Positions 23,380 through 34,000 of a stretch of DNA of 64,000 nt are shown here, piece after piece. The notes under the pieces were generated by a model that searched no databases, was not told the origin of the DNA, and worked only from the letters and a program-made list of their open reading frames with translations. The DNA lies in the NCBI RefSeq assembly GCF_022878925.1, contig NZ_CP084629.1, positions 744,001 to 808,000 of the forward strand, in the 5' to 3' direction. This DNA is from Caballeronia sp. TF1N1. Lineage in GTDB: Bacteria; Pseudomonadota; Gammaproteobacteria; Burkholderiales; Burkholderiaceae. Both the position numbers and the translations under genes were made by a program. The first letter of the stretch is position 1. The number at the start of each line of letters is the position of its first letter.

Positions 23380-24558
23380 ATGACCGAAACGTTGAAGGAT
23401 CTGCCGTTGCCCGATGGCATCCGCTCACGCCTGATCGACAACGGCAATGGCCTCTCCATGCACGTGCTGGAAGCAGGTTTCGAAACGCCGGGCAGACCAT
23501 GCATCGTGCTCTTGCATGGCTTTCCCGAGCTTGCTTTTAGCTGGCGCAAGGTGATGCCGGCGCTTGCCAATGGCGGCTATCATGTCGTCGCGCCCGATCA
23601 GCGCGGCTACGGGCGTACCACGGGCGCGGCTGCTATATTCGATACGGATCTCGACGACTTCAATTTTCCAAATCTCGTGCGGGACGTGCTTGGGCTTATA
23701 AGTGCCTTGGGCTATCACAGCGTGGCAGCGGTCATCGGCCATGATTTTGGTTCGCCCGTAGCAGCTTGGTGCGCGTTGATCAGGCCAAATGTCTTCAGGT
23801 CGGTGGTCATGCTTAGCGCGCCGTTTGCGGGGCCGCCGACATTTCCATTTGGCACCGCATCGGAACATGCGCTGCATGAGGCGGGCGATACAGCATTGAC
23901 CGAGATGGCCACTGTCTTGGCGGCGCTAGACGCGCTCGACCCGCCCCGTAAGCACTATCAATGGTATTACTCGGGTGCCGATGCGAATGAGGACATGTGG
24001 CACCCACCGCAAGGCATGGCGGCATTTTTGCGCGCTTATTTTCACGTGAAGAGTGCGGACTGGCCGGAAAACCATCCTCATCCTTTAGCGGCGTTGAGCG
24101 CGGAAGAACTCGCTACGTTGCCGACTTACTATGTGATGGAGAAAGATAAGAGCATGCATGAGACGGTCGCACCGCATATGCCTTCGGAGGAGCAGATCGC
24201 ATCATGCGCATGGATGCCGGAACGCGATCTCGACGTCTATGCGGGGGAATATTCGCGCACCGGTTTTCAAGGCGGGCTTAACTGGTATCGCTGCGCGACT
24301 AGCGACGCTCACACGGCCGCGCTTAAGACATGGTCAGGCAGCACGATAGACGTGCCTGCATGTTTCATTGCTGGAAGTAGCGACTGGGGCGTGTATCAGC
24401 GGCCTGGCCAATACGAAGCAATGCGCATGCGCGCATGCAGCAATTTCCGCGCGGTGCATATGATTGAAGGTGCCGGGCATTGGGTGCAGCAAGAACAGCC
24501 GGTCACGGTTGCTAACCGAATTCTGCGATTTCTCAGGCAGGACGCGTTCGGCTTTTAG
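23380..24558 (+). CDS. Alpha/beta hydrolase, epoxide-hydrolase type
   Basis: A 392-residue hydrolase. The oxyanion motif HGFPE is at 46-50, the nucleophile Asp122 in GHDFGSPVAAW, and the catalytic His in GAGHWVQQEQP near the C-terminus. An Asp nucleophile with HGFPE is the epoxide-hydrolase/haloalkane-dehalogenase pattern, and HGFPE with GHDFG favours epoxide hydrolase. At 392 residues it is longer than the usual 300-330, with an enlarged cap around residues 190-300. The ATG at 23380 has AGGAG at 23369-23373. It follows the transporter by 65 nt and may be transcribed with it. The haloacid dehalogenase at 17184 is too far away to imply one pathway. Confidence 0.88.
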   Translation: MTETLKDLPLPDGIRSRLIDNGNGLSMHVLEAGFETPGRPCIVLLHGFPELAFSWRKVMPALANGGYHVVAPDQRGYGRTTGAAAIFDTDLDDFNFPNLVRDVLGLISALGYHSVAAVIGHDFGSPVAAWCALIRPNVFRSVVMLSAPFAGPPTFPFGTASEHALHEAGDTALTEMATVLAALDALDPPRKHYQWYYSGADANEDMWHPPQGMAAFLRAYFHVKSADWPENHPHPLAALSAEELATLPTYYVMEKDKSMHETVAPHMPSEEQIASCAWMPERDLDVYAGEYSRTGFQGGLNWYRCATSDAHTAALKTWSGSTIDVPACFIAGSSDWGVYQRPGQYEAMRMRACSNFRAVHMIEGAGHWVQQEQPVTVANRILRFLRQDAFGF

Positions 24559-24597
24559 ACTGCCGCACGCGTCCTCTTTACCTGATGCTTCTAATAC

Positions 24598-25497
24598 TCA
24601 ACCGGCAGTGCGCTTACCCTTGATAAGACGCGCCACTCGTTCGGCGCCGAGCCGCCATTCATAAGGATTGGTGTAGTCGAACTCGCGCACCTTGCGGGAC
24701 AAATATGGCCAAAAGCTGTCGCGCGTCCTGGAGTCGTTCACACGCGCCTGCCGTGAGAGACGGCGATTGTCGTTCCAGGGAAAGCTGCGGACTTCTTTCG
24801 ATGCCCGTCGCGGTAAGCCAAACACCATCGAATACGCATAGCGCGGTGCATCCGAATGATTCGGACCCGCGAAATGCAGCGTACGTCCCGCATGAATGGT
24901 GCAGTCGCCGAGTTCGAGCGGACAAACGACCGCCTCGCCAGCATTGAAGCCCGTGACGCATTCAAGGCCATGCGTGCTCGGATCGCCGCCAATGGGGCCA
25001 TGCGGAAGCACGGGTCCAATATGCGAGCCGGCGATGAACTGCATGCACCCGTTGGTCAGCGACACCGGCTGCAAGGGGAACCAGAAATTCACCTCTCGAT
25101 GTTCGATGCGCGGGTCGGTGAATGCTTCATCCTGATGCCAGGGTGTCACGGCCTCGGTATGAGCGGGCTTATGAAAAAAGCTGTCGCTCACGAAGCGTGC
25201 CTTGGGGCCGAGCAGTTGCATGGCGACACGTTGCACGCGCCGATTCAGCTCGCTCTCCATGAGGCTTCGCTCGAAATGCGACGGACCATGCAATTGCGCG
25301 AGCTTAGGCTTGTCTGGACCCTCACCTTCCGGATAAAAGTCGAACAGCATGCCTTGCTTGAATCCCGCCTTTTCGCGCAGCAGGCGGTCGCCAATTGTAC
25401 GCAAGGTCTTAATTTCCGCATGCTCCGCAACTTTCTCAAGACGAAGAAATCCGTCCTTCCAAAAGCCCTCGCATTGCGCTTGGGATAACGATGTCAT
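24598..25497 (-). CDS. Phytanoyl-CoA dioxygenase (PhyH) family protein
   Basis: A Fe(II)/2-oxoglutarate-dependent oxygenase of about 299 residues. The facial triad is His121 and Asp123 in TPWHQDEAF and the distal His208 in HAGRTLHFAGPN. The 2-oxoglutarate-binding Arg is probably in SDAPRYAYS. PhyH enzymes hydroxylate or halogenate varied small molecules, so the substrate is open. A TTG at 25518 in frame is an alternative start, because the AGGGAG before ATG 25497 is immediately adjacent and therefore poorly spaced. The gene converges with the epoxide hydrolase and has a long gene-free region upstream. Confidence 0.9.
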   Translation of the reverse strand: MTSLSQAQCEGFWKDGFLRLEKVAEHAEIKTLRTIGDRLLREKAGFKQGMLFDFYPEGEGPDKPKLAQLHGPSHFERSLMESELNRRVQRVAMQLLGPKARFVSDSFFHKPAHTEAVTPWHQDEAFTDPRIEHREVNFWFPLQPVSLTNGCMQFIAGSHIGPVLPHGPIGGDPSTHGLECVTGFNAGEAVVCPLELGDCTIHAGRTLHFAGPNHSDAPRYAYSMVFGLPRRASKEVRSFPWNDNRRLSRQARVNDSRTRDSFWPYLSRKVREFDYTNPYEWRLGAERVARLIKGKRTAG

Positions 25498-26219
25498 CTC
25501 CCTTGTCGCCCCGCTCAAAGAAAGAAATGCATATCACTGGAATAAAGCTTCGACAGTGAAACAGCACACAAAACAGCGTTCTGTACGGTCTCGCACAAAG
25601 CGCCCCCATGGCCCTCGACGTCTGGCTGAAATTGCCGACTTTGATTTTTTGAAGTCTTTAGCACGCAGCACACGGTTGAACTTTACGCGAAAGGTGCTTT
25701 CACCTTTGTTCGCTGCCGCTTACTGAGAGAACAACAAGCGATACCAAATTGAGACTAGTCTTGAAGAAATTGCTAGCAATCGCGCCGAGGTCCATCAAAT
25801 GTGCTAGCCGCCAACCTTAGTCTAAGCGGTGGAGCATACATCATGCTTTCATTCGTTGGCGTGTTACAGGCACTTTCAACGCACCCATCTGGCGGATTCG
25901 AGCGGCATTGGCGGACAAAGCCTGGCTGAGAGCGGCAATCAGCAAGCAACATTTCCCGCTTAAACGTTTTACTGTTAAGCGGTTGCAACGATTTAATCGC
26001 GATGATTTTCTCTAGTATTGTTGCGAATCGCAGACATGCCCCTAAGACGTATTAACTCGAACAATTTTCCGTCAACAACGACACCGGCCACATTTACGCA
26101 AAGGTGTTTCGGCATGTATCGAATTGCGCGCGCTGGAGAAATCAGGGAACTCGTTGAAGTCATCTATGTCCACGCACCTCGCGGCTGTGAAGGCCGCTAT
26201 GCATGCAAGGAGGATATCG
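25498..26219. other. Long gene-free region upstream of the acyltransferase
   Basis: About 720 bp with visibly higher A+T than the flanks and no ORF with family character. It must carry the promoters of the divergent PhyH gene and of the acyltransferase, whose AAGGAGG ribosome site is at 26207-26213. I looked for a -24/-12 sigma-54 promoter because of the nearby sigma-54 activator and did not find a convincing one. A structured leader or small RNA is possible but not shown. Confidence 0.5.
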
Positions 26220-27407
26220 ATGCAGCAAGGACGCGTTGCCGCACTCGACGCTGGTCGTGCGCTCGCGATTGTCGGGGTTGTCGCAGTACATCTATCGTTT
26301 CAGTTCCCCAATCTGCCGGGAGCGGTGACGCTGCTGACGCACATGGGGCAGTACGGCGTGCAGTTATTCTTCGTCATCAGCGCAATCACGATCTTCATGA
26401 CCCTCGAGATGGACCATGCGCGATGTGTCGACGCGCGCCACGTCGCGCTACGCTTCTATATCAAGCGCTTTTTTCGCATCGCTCCGCTTTACTATGCGGC
26501 CATCGTCATTTACGGCCTTATCAGTTACGGGGCGACGCGCTCCGGTTACGAACACGCCTGGGTGCTCGGCGTGCATGGTCCGGTCGATATCCTCCTCAAC
26601 ATGCTTTTCCTGCATGCGCTCTCGCCAACGGCCATCAATAACGTGGTCCCGGGAGGATGGTCTATTGGCGTCGAAATGCTCTTCTACTTGATTGCACCGC
26701 TATTGTTTTTCCTGGCGATGAATCGCAAGCGTCTGCTCCTCGCCTCCGTAATACTGCTAGCGCTTTCCTTTGCCATTACATCGATGAGCGAATGCCACGG
26801 CGTGCTCGATTGCGATGTGACGAACAACTCGTACAGTTACTTCTGGCCGCCCGTGCAGGGACCGTGCTTCATCGTTGGCATGTGGGCGTGGTATGCCTTT
26901 CGTTCGCACTTGACGGGCGACGAAAGAGTGACGCGACTTAAGTCGTACCTCTACGCTTCGCTGGCGCTTGGCTTTGCCATCGTGACCGCGATGCTCGGCG
27001 TATGGCTCGCTAGAGCTCATGCCCTCGCACCGTTGTTCGCGGCATGTAGCGCCGTAGCTTTCCTGCTGTTCGTTTGCACGCGCAGCGCGCCCAAAGCAAG
27101 TGCGCCGCCTATCATGCGCAAGACACAAAGCCTGTCGATGATCCGCCGCTGTGCCGCCGCGTTAGGCCGTGAGAGCTACGGCATTTATCTTTGGCATTTC
27201 ATTTGTGTCTACGTGACCTTCCATTTCTTTGAGGGAAGGTTCAAGGAGACAAGCAACGAGACAGCATTGGCGCTATATGGCGCCACGCTGACTGCGGTGC
27301 TGGCGGCGTCGTATGCGTTGTCGAGATTATCGGATCGAGCGATTCAGGGCCGCGCGACGCGGCTCTCGCAGCACTTACTGGCAGCGCTCGACCGACACTT
27401 TAATTAG
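26220..27407 (+). CDS. Acyltransferase-3 family integral membrane protein
   Basis: A 395-residue polytopic inner-membrane protein. It begins with the acyltransferase-3 opening LDAGRALAIVGVVAVHLSF (His about 24) and the FFVISAITIFMTL helix. The RFYIKRFFRIAPLYYAAIV stretch (about 78-95) and a GWSIGVEMLFYLIAPLLFF segment (about 147-165) are family hallmarks. These enzymes O-acetylate or acylate extracellular polysaccharides and lipids. The frame opens at 26124, but the ATG at 26220 has a perfect AAGGAGG at a 6-nt spacing. It converges with a VpsR-like activator gene 17 nt away, fitting a role in regulated exopolysaccharide modification. Confidence 0.92.
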   Translation: MQQGRVAALDAGRALAIVGVVAVHLSFQFPNLPGAVTLLTHMGQYGVQLFFVISAITIFMTLEMDHARCVDARHVALRFYIKRFFRIAPLYYAAIVIYGLISYGATRSGYEHAWVLGVHGPVDILLNMLFLHALSPTAINNVVPGGWSIGVEMLFYLIAPLLFFLAMNRKRLLLASVILLALSFAITSMSECHGVLDCDVTNNSYSYFWPPVQGPCFIVGMWAWYAFRSHLTGDERVTRLKSYLYASLALGFAIVTAMLGVWLARAHALAPLFAACSAVAFLLFVCTRSAPKASAPPIMRKTQSLSMIRRCAAALGRESYGIYLWHFICVYVTFHFFEGRFKETSNETALALYGATLTAVLAASYALSRLSDRAIQGRATRLSQHLLAALDRHFN

Positions 27408-27424
27408 TCTTCGCCTCGTGCGTC

Positions 27425-28822
27425 TTAAGCGCTCGATGCCTCAAGCGCGCGATCTGCTTTAGCGCGCAGACCATAAGCCGTCAACATACGATAAAGCGTG
27501 ACTCGCGAAATGCCCAACTCATCGGCCGCTTCACCCAAGCGGCCGCGATGACGCAAGAGTGCGACTTCAATGGCTTGCCGCTCTGCGGCTTCGCGTGCTT
27601 GCGCAAGCGTCGTCGGCGCAGCTTCGGCGTATTCGCCGAGTTCGAGATCGCTAGCGAGAATCTGACGTCCTTCCGCCATGACAATGGCGCGACGCACGCG
27701 ATTGATCAATTCACGCACATTGCCCGGCCAGCCGTAATTGTGAAGCGCCGCGATGGCGCACGGCGAGAAGCCACGCAAGCGTCGGCTCGCATCTTTTCTA
27801 TAGCGATCGAGCATATGATTGGCGAGCAGTTCGATATCCTTGCCGCGTACGCGCAAAGGGGGCTCGTCGATCTGCAAGACGCACAAACGGTGGTACAAGT
27901 CCGCGCGAAAACGGCCTTCGATCATCGCGGTTTGCATATCGACGTGCGTGGCCGAAATGATGCGCACATCCACGTCCGTAGAGGTCTGGCCGCCAAGACG
28001 TTCAATTTTGCGTTCTTGAAGAAAGCGCAAGAGACTCGCTTGACTCTCGAGCGGCAGATCGCCGATTTCATCGAGAAAGAGCGTACCGCCATCCGCGGCC
28101 TCCACACGGCCGATCTTGCGTTGATTTGCGCCCGTAAATGCGCCGCGCTCGTAGCCGAACAATTCGGATTGAAGCAGATGAGGTGGTATGGCGCCGCAGT
28201 TGATTGCGACGAATGGTTGATCGCGACGTACCGAGCGTTCATGAATTGCAACCGCCGTTAATTCCTTGCCGGTGCCTGATTCGCCGGAAATGAACACCGG
28301 TGCGTCCGTCATGGCGACTTTACGGATTGATCGATAAAGCGCCTGCATGGCGTCACATGAACCGACCATGCTGCCTTCCTTGCCATCGTCCTTACGCGAT
28401 TCGTTGCCGGTCGCGCTGCTTGCCGTATCGTGCAAGGCGACCATGCCATATGCATGACCGACTGCATCGACTATGCGATCCGCCGATGAAGGCACGGTCA
28501 CGTAATCGAAGCAGAAGTCGCGGATAAGCCGACAGATCTCGGGATTCTCGACATGCTCGGCGTCGACGGTTGCAACCCAGCCAATCTGGCAGAGTGCAAG
28601 CAATTCGGCGACAACGGCCGTATCTTTTGCGAGCCCGCGTTTAGTCAGGTCGACAATGCCGGCGGCAGCGCGCTTGCCATGACGGGCGGCTTTAGGTGGC
28701 TTGGCGGGATCGATTTGCTCAATCGTCCAGCCGCGAGCATGCAAGCGCTCGGAAAGTTCTTCCGATACGGTGCGCCCGGCATAATAAAGCGTCCTGTTTT
28801 CCCCGTGCATGGCTTTTCTCAT
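27425..28822 (-). CDS. Sigma-54-dependent activator with VpsR-like N-terminal domain
   Basis: A 465-residue enhancer-binding protein. Residues about 10-130 look like a receiver-fold domain without the phosphorylation residues, as in VpsR. Residues about 152-390 are the AAA+ core with Walker A GESGTGKE (180-187), GAFTGA (227-232, the sigma-54 contact) and Walker B LFLDEIGD (248-255). A Fis-type helix-turn-helix closes it (LGEAADELGISRVTLYRML). VpsR of Vibrio and related Burkholderia proteins respond to c-di-GMP and activate exopolysaccharide genes. The neighbours, an acyltransferase and a GGDEF regulator, support the same theme. In-frame ATGs at 28822 and 28810 are both possible starts. Confidence 0.9.
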   Translation of the reverse strand: MRKAMHGENRTLYYAGRTVSEELSERLHARGWTIEQIDPAKPPKAARHGKRAAAGIVDLTKRGLAKDTAVVAELLALCQIGWVATVDAEHVENPEICRLIRDFCFDYVTVPSSADRIVDAVGHAYGMVALHDTASSATGNESRKDDGKEGSMVGSCDAMQALYRSIRKVAMTDAPVFISGESGTGKELTAVAIHERSVRRDQPFVAINCGAIPPHLLQSELFGYERGAFTGANQRKIGRVEAADGGTLFLDEIGDLPLESQASLLRFLQERKIERLGGQTSTDVDVRIISATHVDMQTAMIEGRFRADLYHRLCVLQIDEPPLRVRGKDIELLANHMLDRYRKDASRRLRGFSPCAIAALHNYGWPGNVRELINRVRRAIVMAEGRQILASDLELGEYAEAAPTTLAQAREAAERQAIEVALLRHRGRLGEAADELGISRVTLYRMLTAYGLRAKADRALEASSA

Positions 28823-29201
28823 ATTATTTGTATATGCCGCTAGTATGCGCTTTATTCCTAAGAGCTTAAACGCCCCGCAAACGATAACGCGTTTTTGAAT
28901 GTTTGCATTGATCTGTACAAATCGATTAAAAACGAAAGAGAAAAATTTGCGGATGCGGTTTGCGATCTGTGTCTGTACGCTTGCGCACTGCTGATCGGCC
29001 CTGTCGGAGCAAGGGCAAACGTTGAAAACGCGCCGTACATTTTACTTGCTGGTTTCAGGAACCGCATCGGGTGAACGAATTTTTAGCGCTGGTTTGAGCC
29101 TTAGCGGAAATATCGGATAATTTGTATTCTCAAATGAACTCGTCTGCCAAACACCAGAATTTTTGAAGGCAAGGCGTAACGTCGTGGAGTGTGCCCGCCC
29201 G
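28823..29201. other. A/T-rich gene-free divergent promoter region
   Basis: About 380 bp between the divergent VpsR-like activator and the response regulator, notably A/T-rich around 28840-28950 and 29100-29130. Promoters of both genes must be here. No ORF, clear palindrome or RNA gene was recognised. Confidence 0.5.
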
Positions 29202-30140
29202 ATGAATACCAGTCAGAAAATGGATCAGCTCAGCACCCTTGCATCCTCTCGCCAGCCGCGTTTGCTGTTCGTCGAGGACGATCCGGCCATGATTCGCATC
29301 GTGGGCGAAATGCTTGCGGAATTTCCTGATCAGCGCTTTGCCATGACAGGCGAAGCGGCCTTGACGCTCGCTCGCCAATCGATCCCCGACCTGATTTTGC
29401 TCGACGCCAATCTGCCAAACATGACGGGCTTCGACGTTTGCGAGGTTCTTAAGCGCGACCCTAAGCTTGCACACGTGCCCGTCATCTTCGTGACGAGTCA
29501 TGACGCGCCCGCGTTAGAGGTCGATGCTTTTCGCATGGGCGCGGCCGACTACGTTATCAAGCCGCTGGTTGCTGCACGCCTGCAGGCACGTGTGCGTGCT
29601 CAACTGCGCTTGCGCCGCCGAGTCACGGAAGCACGGACGCAAACTGTGAGCGCAGACACAACGCCGCAGGTTCAACGCAAGGCAGCGAACATCTATGTCG
29701 TGGGCATTCTTGCGGACGATACAGCCGACGCGCATCGCGACGCGCTCGAAGCGATCGGCGCGCTGGATATCGTGGCCGATTGCGAATCCGCGCTGGTTCT
29801 TGCAAGCCGCCATGCGCCCGCCGCGATCGTGCTCGATTCACGTTGCTGCGAAAATGGTATCGACGAAACTTTGAGCCAATTGGAAGCCTCATATCCGCAT
29901 GTGCCGATAGTCGTACTCGTCGAAGCATGCGATGTCGCAATCGAGCAGCGCACGCTGGATAGCGGTGCGGCGGATGTCATCGCCAAGCCGGCAAAGCCCG
30001 CAGTATTGCAGGCTCGCGTGCTCAACGCATTGACGGCGGCGCGCAAAGTCGAAGAGGAAATCAATGCACTTCGTGAATCGCCGGGCGGCGCGAGCGTGCA
30101 TTCGTTTCCAGCGGCTTCGCGCGAAGGCCGTGATGCGTGA
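29202..30140 (+). CDS. Response regulator with one intact and one degenerate receiver domain
   Basis: A 312-residue cytoplasmic protein. Residues about 20-135 are an intact receiver: acid pair in FVEDD, phospho-acceptor Asp in LILLDANLPN, Thr in FVTSHD and Lys in VIKPL. Residues about 160-285 form a second receiver-like fold in which the acid pair is not evident; IVLDSR keeps an Asp and IAKPAKP the Lys. There is no DNA-binding or enzymatic output, so it probably acts by protein contact. It converges on the GGDEF regulator gene, 10 nt apart, and is probably served by the hybrid kinase of that operon. The start at 29202 is preferred over a TTG at 29163, although GGAG is rather distant. Confidence 0.88.
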   Translation: MNTSQKMDQLSTLASSRQPRLLFVEDDPAMIRIVGEMLAEFPDQRFAMTGEAALTLARQSIPDLILLDANLPNMTGFDVCEVLKRDPKLAHVPVIFVTSHDAPALEVDAFRMGAADYVIKPLVAARLQARVRAQLRLRRRVTEARTQTVSADTTPQVQRKAANIYVVGILADDTADAHRDALEAIGALDIVADCESALVLASRHAPAAIVLDSRCCENGIDETLSQLEASYPHVPIVVLVEACDVAIEQRTLDSGAADVIAKPAKPAVLQARVLNALTAARKVEEEINALRESPGGASVHSFPAASREGRDA

Positions 30141-30150
30141 TCGCTGCGAT

Positions 30151-31092
30151 TTATTCTAAAGGTGCAAGAGCGAAGCGCGCACGTCCGGCGCGCTTCGCTT
30201 CGTAAAGAGCGTCGTCTGCGGCCTTGATGAGCACAGCGGAGGTCAGCAGTTCGCGCGATGGCAAAACCGCGGCCACACCCGCCGACAAAGTCACATGCTC
30301 ATCGACGTCCGAAAGGCGATTCGCAATGGCCAACGCACGCACGGCGTCCAGCATCTTCTGCGCGACCAGTTTGGCACCATCGACATTCGTATTGGGCAAG
30401 AGGCACGCGAACTCTTCGCCGCCATAGCGCGCAAGCTTGTCATAGGGCCTGCGCAGACTCTTCCCCAAAGTCTTGGCAATCGTCTTTAAACAAGCATCGC
30501 CGGCCTGATGGCCGTAGTGATCGTTGAAGCGCTTGAAGTAATCCACATCCAACAGGATCAACGAAAGCGGAGAATTCTCACGTGCGCAATGCCGCCAGTC
30601 CGCAAGCAAGTCTTCATCGAACTTGCGTCGATTAGCGACACCGGTAAGACCGTCCAGCAGGGCGCTTGCGCGCAAGCGGTCGCCTTGCAGCTTGAGCGTC
30701 AGATGCGTGCGCACGCGTGCTCGCGTGATGACAGGATTGATCGGCTTAGTGATGAAATCAACGGCGCCGAGTTCGAGCGCTTTGACTTCGTCGTCTTCGT
30801 GATCCTGCGAGGTGATAAAGATAATGGGTGTGTCGCGCGTCAACGGATCGGACTTGAGGCGGCGGCATACTTCGTGTCCGTCGAGATCGTCCATCACGAC
30901 ATCGAGCAGAATCAAATCGGGCAGTTCGTTTTGCGCGACTTGAATAGCTTGCGCGCCGCTCGTCGCCATGAAGACGTCGCACGTGTCGCGAAAGAGTTCA
31001 TACAGCACGCGAATATTGACGGGCTGATCGTCCGCGATTACAAGCTTGGGACGACGGTGCACATGCATGAGCCATTGCTCAAGCTCTTCCAT
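30151..31092 (-). CDS. Response regulator with GGDEF diguanylate cyclase domain
   Basis: A 313-residue two-domain regulator making the second messenger c-di-GMP from GTP. The receiver covers about 15-130 with Asp64 in LILLDVVMDD and Lys in ITKPINP. The GGDEF domain covers about 145-310, with active site GGEEF at 224-228 and an intact inhibitory I-site, Arg215-Pro-Tyr-Asp218, five residues before it. The enzyme should therefore be active and product-inhibited. The frame runs open to 31581, but the ATG at 31092 is 1 nt past the stop of the upstream hybrid kinase gene, so the two are translationally coupled. The kinase is the probable phosphodonor through its Hpt domain. Confidence 0.95.
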   Translation of the reverse strand: MEELEQWLMHVHRRPKLVIADDQPVNIRVLYELFRDTCDVFMATSGAQAIQVAQNELPDLILLDVVMDDLDGHEVCRRLKSDPLTRDTPIIFITSQDHEDDEVKALELGAVDFITKPINPVITRARVRTHLTLKLQGDRLRASALLDGLTGVANRRKFDEDLLADWRHCARENSPLSLILLDVDYFKRFNDHYGHQAGDACLKTIAKTLGKSLRRPYDKLARYGGEEFACLLPNTNVDGAKLVAQKMLDAVRALAIANRLSDVDEHVTLSAGVAAVLPSRELLTSAVLIKAADDALYEAKRAGRARFALAPLE

Positions 31093-31093
31093 A

Positions 31094-34000
31094 TCAGTTT
31101 TGCTCCAGCATGTCGCGCGCAAGTCTTGATGCGCGCTCAAAGTCGAGAGCGCGTACACGCGCAAGCAATTGTTCGAAGGCAACGCGCTGGTCATCCGGCG
31201 CTTGCGGCCACAAACTCTCGGACATTGCAATCGCTTGAAGATTCGATGAATCGAGCAACGCAACAATGTCGTTGAGGCGCGCGCGCCAGTCTTCGTCGGC
31301 AAGAGGCTGTATTTGCGGCTTCTCTTGCGTACTTGCATGCCTTTGCGGGAATGCCTGCGTGAGGCGCTCGACGCTCGTTGCAAGCAACTGCTGCATGCGC
31401 GCGAGTTGTGCGTCGATGGAGGCGAGCGCGCGCGCCGTATCGTCCGAGGCTTTGAGATCGTTTTCGAGCCGCGCAGCGAGCTTCGCCAATGCCGATGCGC
31501 CAACAGTGCCCGCGCTACCCTTAAGCGTATGCAGTACCGAAGCCACGCCCTGAACATCGCGCGCGGCAAGCCGTGCAACAAGCCGCGTCAAATGCTTGGC
31601 GGTCTGTGGTCCAAAGCCATCAATCGCGTTACGAATCAGATCATGATTGCCGCCGAATCGCGCGAGCAGCGACGCGGATGGCTCGACGATGTCATCGTCT
31701 TCCGCATGACTCGATGCCGCGTCTTCCACGACGGCTCGTGCACTGAGCACTGCCACCAGCCGCTCGACATCGATCGGCTTGCCGACGTGATCGTTCATGC
31801 CCGCAGCGAGACAGGTGTCGCGATCCGCATTCGATGCATTCGCCGTCATCGCGATAATCGGCAACGCGCCGAAGCGGCCATCCGCACGTATCAGTCGAGT
31901 GGCTTCGAGTCCATCGAGGTCGGGCATCTGCACGTCCATCAGAACGGCGTCGAAGCGCGCGTTGCCGTGGAGCACGGCATTCACGCCTTCACGTCCGCTT
32001 TCCGCAAGCGTCACGGTGGCGCCTTCCGCGCGCAACAAACCTTCCGCGACTTGCCGGTTGAGCGCATTGTCTTCGACTACGAGCAGTTCGAGTCCGGCGA
32101 GACGCCGCGTGCGCGGCGCGCTTACCGGGACAGGCAGTGCCTCTTTGTCGTTTGCATTCGATCTTGCCACGTGAATCGCGGCGACGAGTTGCTTGGGCGT
32201 GACCGGCTTGGTCAAAAAGCCGGCGAAGGGCGGCGCGCCGCCTTCTTGCGTTTCCCTCAGCACTTCGCGTCCGAAAGCGGTGACGAGCAACACGAGCGGC
32301 GGCGCGGCGCGGCCTTTCATCGTGTGGATCAGGCGTGCGGCATTCAAACCGTCGAGCCCTGGCATGCGCCAGTCCATCAGGGCGATGTCGTAAGGCTGGT
32401 TGTCGCGTGCCGCATCGCCGATGCGTTCCACGGCTTCGATGCCGCTCTCGACCACATCGGCGTGCCATCCCAGCGAGCGCACCGTGCGCAACAGGATTTC
32501 GCCCGCGATGGGGTTGTCGTCGGCGATCAGGAGGCGCACCGGATGATCGAAGTCGATGTCATCCGTTTGTATTTTGTGTACCGCCGATTGAATGCCGAAT
32601 TCAATATCGAACCAGAAGCGGCTGCCCACGCCCACTTCGCTCTCTACCTGCAGTTCGCCGCCCATCATCGCGACGAGCCGTTTGCAGATCACGAGTCCTA
32701 GCCCGGAGCCGCCGAAACGGCGTGTAGTCGATGCTTCCGCTTGCGTGAAGCCTTCGAAAATGCGTTCGAGCTGAAGCGCGCTGATGCCGATGCCGCTATC
32801 GCTAACCGCCACGCGCACGCGCACCGACGCGTCTTTGACCGCTTCGATGCCGTGCACGCTCACGACGATCTGCCCGGCCGTCGTGAACTTGAGCGCGTTG
32901 CCCGCAAGGTTGATGAGCACTTGCTGCAGGCGAAAGCCGTCGCCCAAGAGCGTGTCGGGCAATTCCGGGTCGAGGTCGAACAGTACTTCCACGTCCTTCG
33001 TGCCTTGATTACCGGAGAGTACGACGCCGAGTTCTTCCATCAGCTTTTCAGGCTCGAACGGATGACTGTCGAGTTGCAGCTTGCCTGCTTCGATCTTCGA
33101 ATAATCGAGAATGTCGTTGAGCAGGTTGAGGAGCGACTTGGCCGCGGTTTCGGCTTTGCTCACGTAGTCTTGCTGACGACGATTGAGCGAAGTCAGTTGC
33201 ACCAGATGCAGCATGCCGAGGACCGCATTCATCGGCGTACGGATCTCGTGGCTCATGTTGGCGAGGAAGGTGGATTTGGCCGCGCTCGCTGCATCGGCCT
33301 GTTCCTTCGCGTGACGCAGGTGGTATTCGAGTTCGTATTGATCGGTGACGTCGTAATTTACGCCGGTCATCGAGACGGCGCGGCCGCTCGCATCGCGTTG
33401 AATGCGCAGTCCGCTTTGAATGCGCCGGATCGCGCCATTCGCCAGAACGATGCGAAAAGGTGGCATGACGACAGGCGCTCCGTCGATGGCCGCCTGCAAA
33501 CTTTGCAGCGTCGCGTCACGATCGTCCGGGTGGATGCGCTGCTGCCAGTGCTCGATATTCAATCCGTGGTCGAGTAGTTCGGGCGGATAGCCGTAAATCT
33601 CGAACATGCGCGGCGTCCAGTGCAGCCGCCCGGTAACTATGTCCCATGACCAGATACCGAGTTCGGCGATATCGGCCGCGAGCAACAGCTGGTCGCGCGC
33701 ATCGGCGAGTTCACCGCGTTCCTTCTTTTGCCGCGAGATGTCCGTAATGACGCATACAAAATGCAAAGCGCCATCTAGTTGCATCGCGCCCGTGGAGACA
33801 TGAGCGGGGAACGACGTGCCGTCCTTGCGAAGTCCGGCGAGTTCGCCATTCGCCGTGGGCACGCCGGTGCCCGTAGTGAATTGCGTTATGTATTCGTTAT
33901 ACGTTTCGAGCCAGGCCGGCGGCACGAGCAGGCGGATGTTCTGTCCGATCAGTTCGCTCGCGGCATAGCCGAAGACCTTCTCTCCCGCCGTGTTGAACGA

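Noticed and set aside
25498..26219. Possible sigma-54 promoter for the acyltransferase
   Set aside because: No GG-N10-GC element with the right flanks was found; the nearest TTGGCGG stretch lacks a properly spaced -12 GC box.
31313..32701. A 462-codon + strand frame inside the hybrid kinase gene
   Set aside because: It lies entirely antisense to conserved receiver and kinase motifs and has no domain character.
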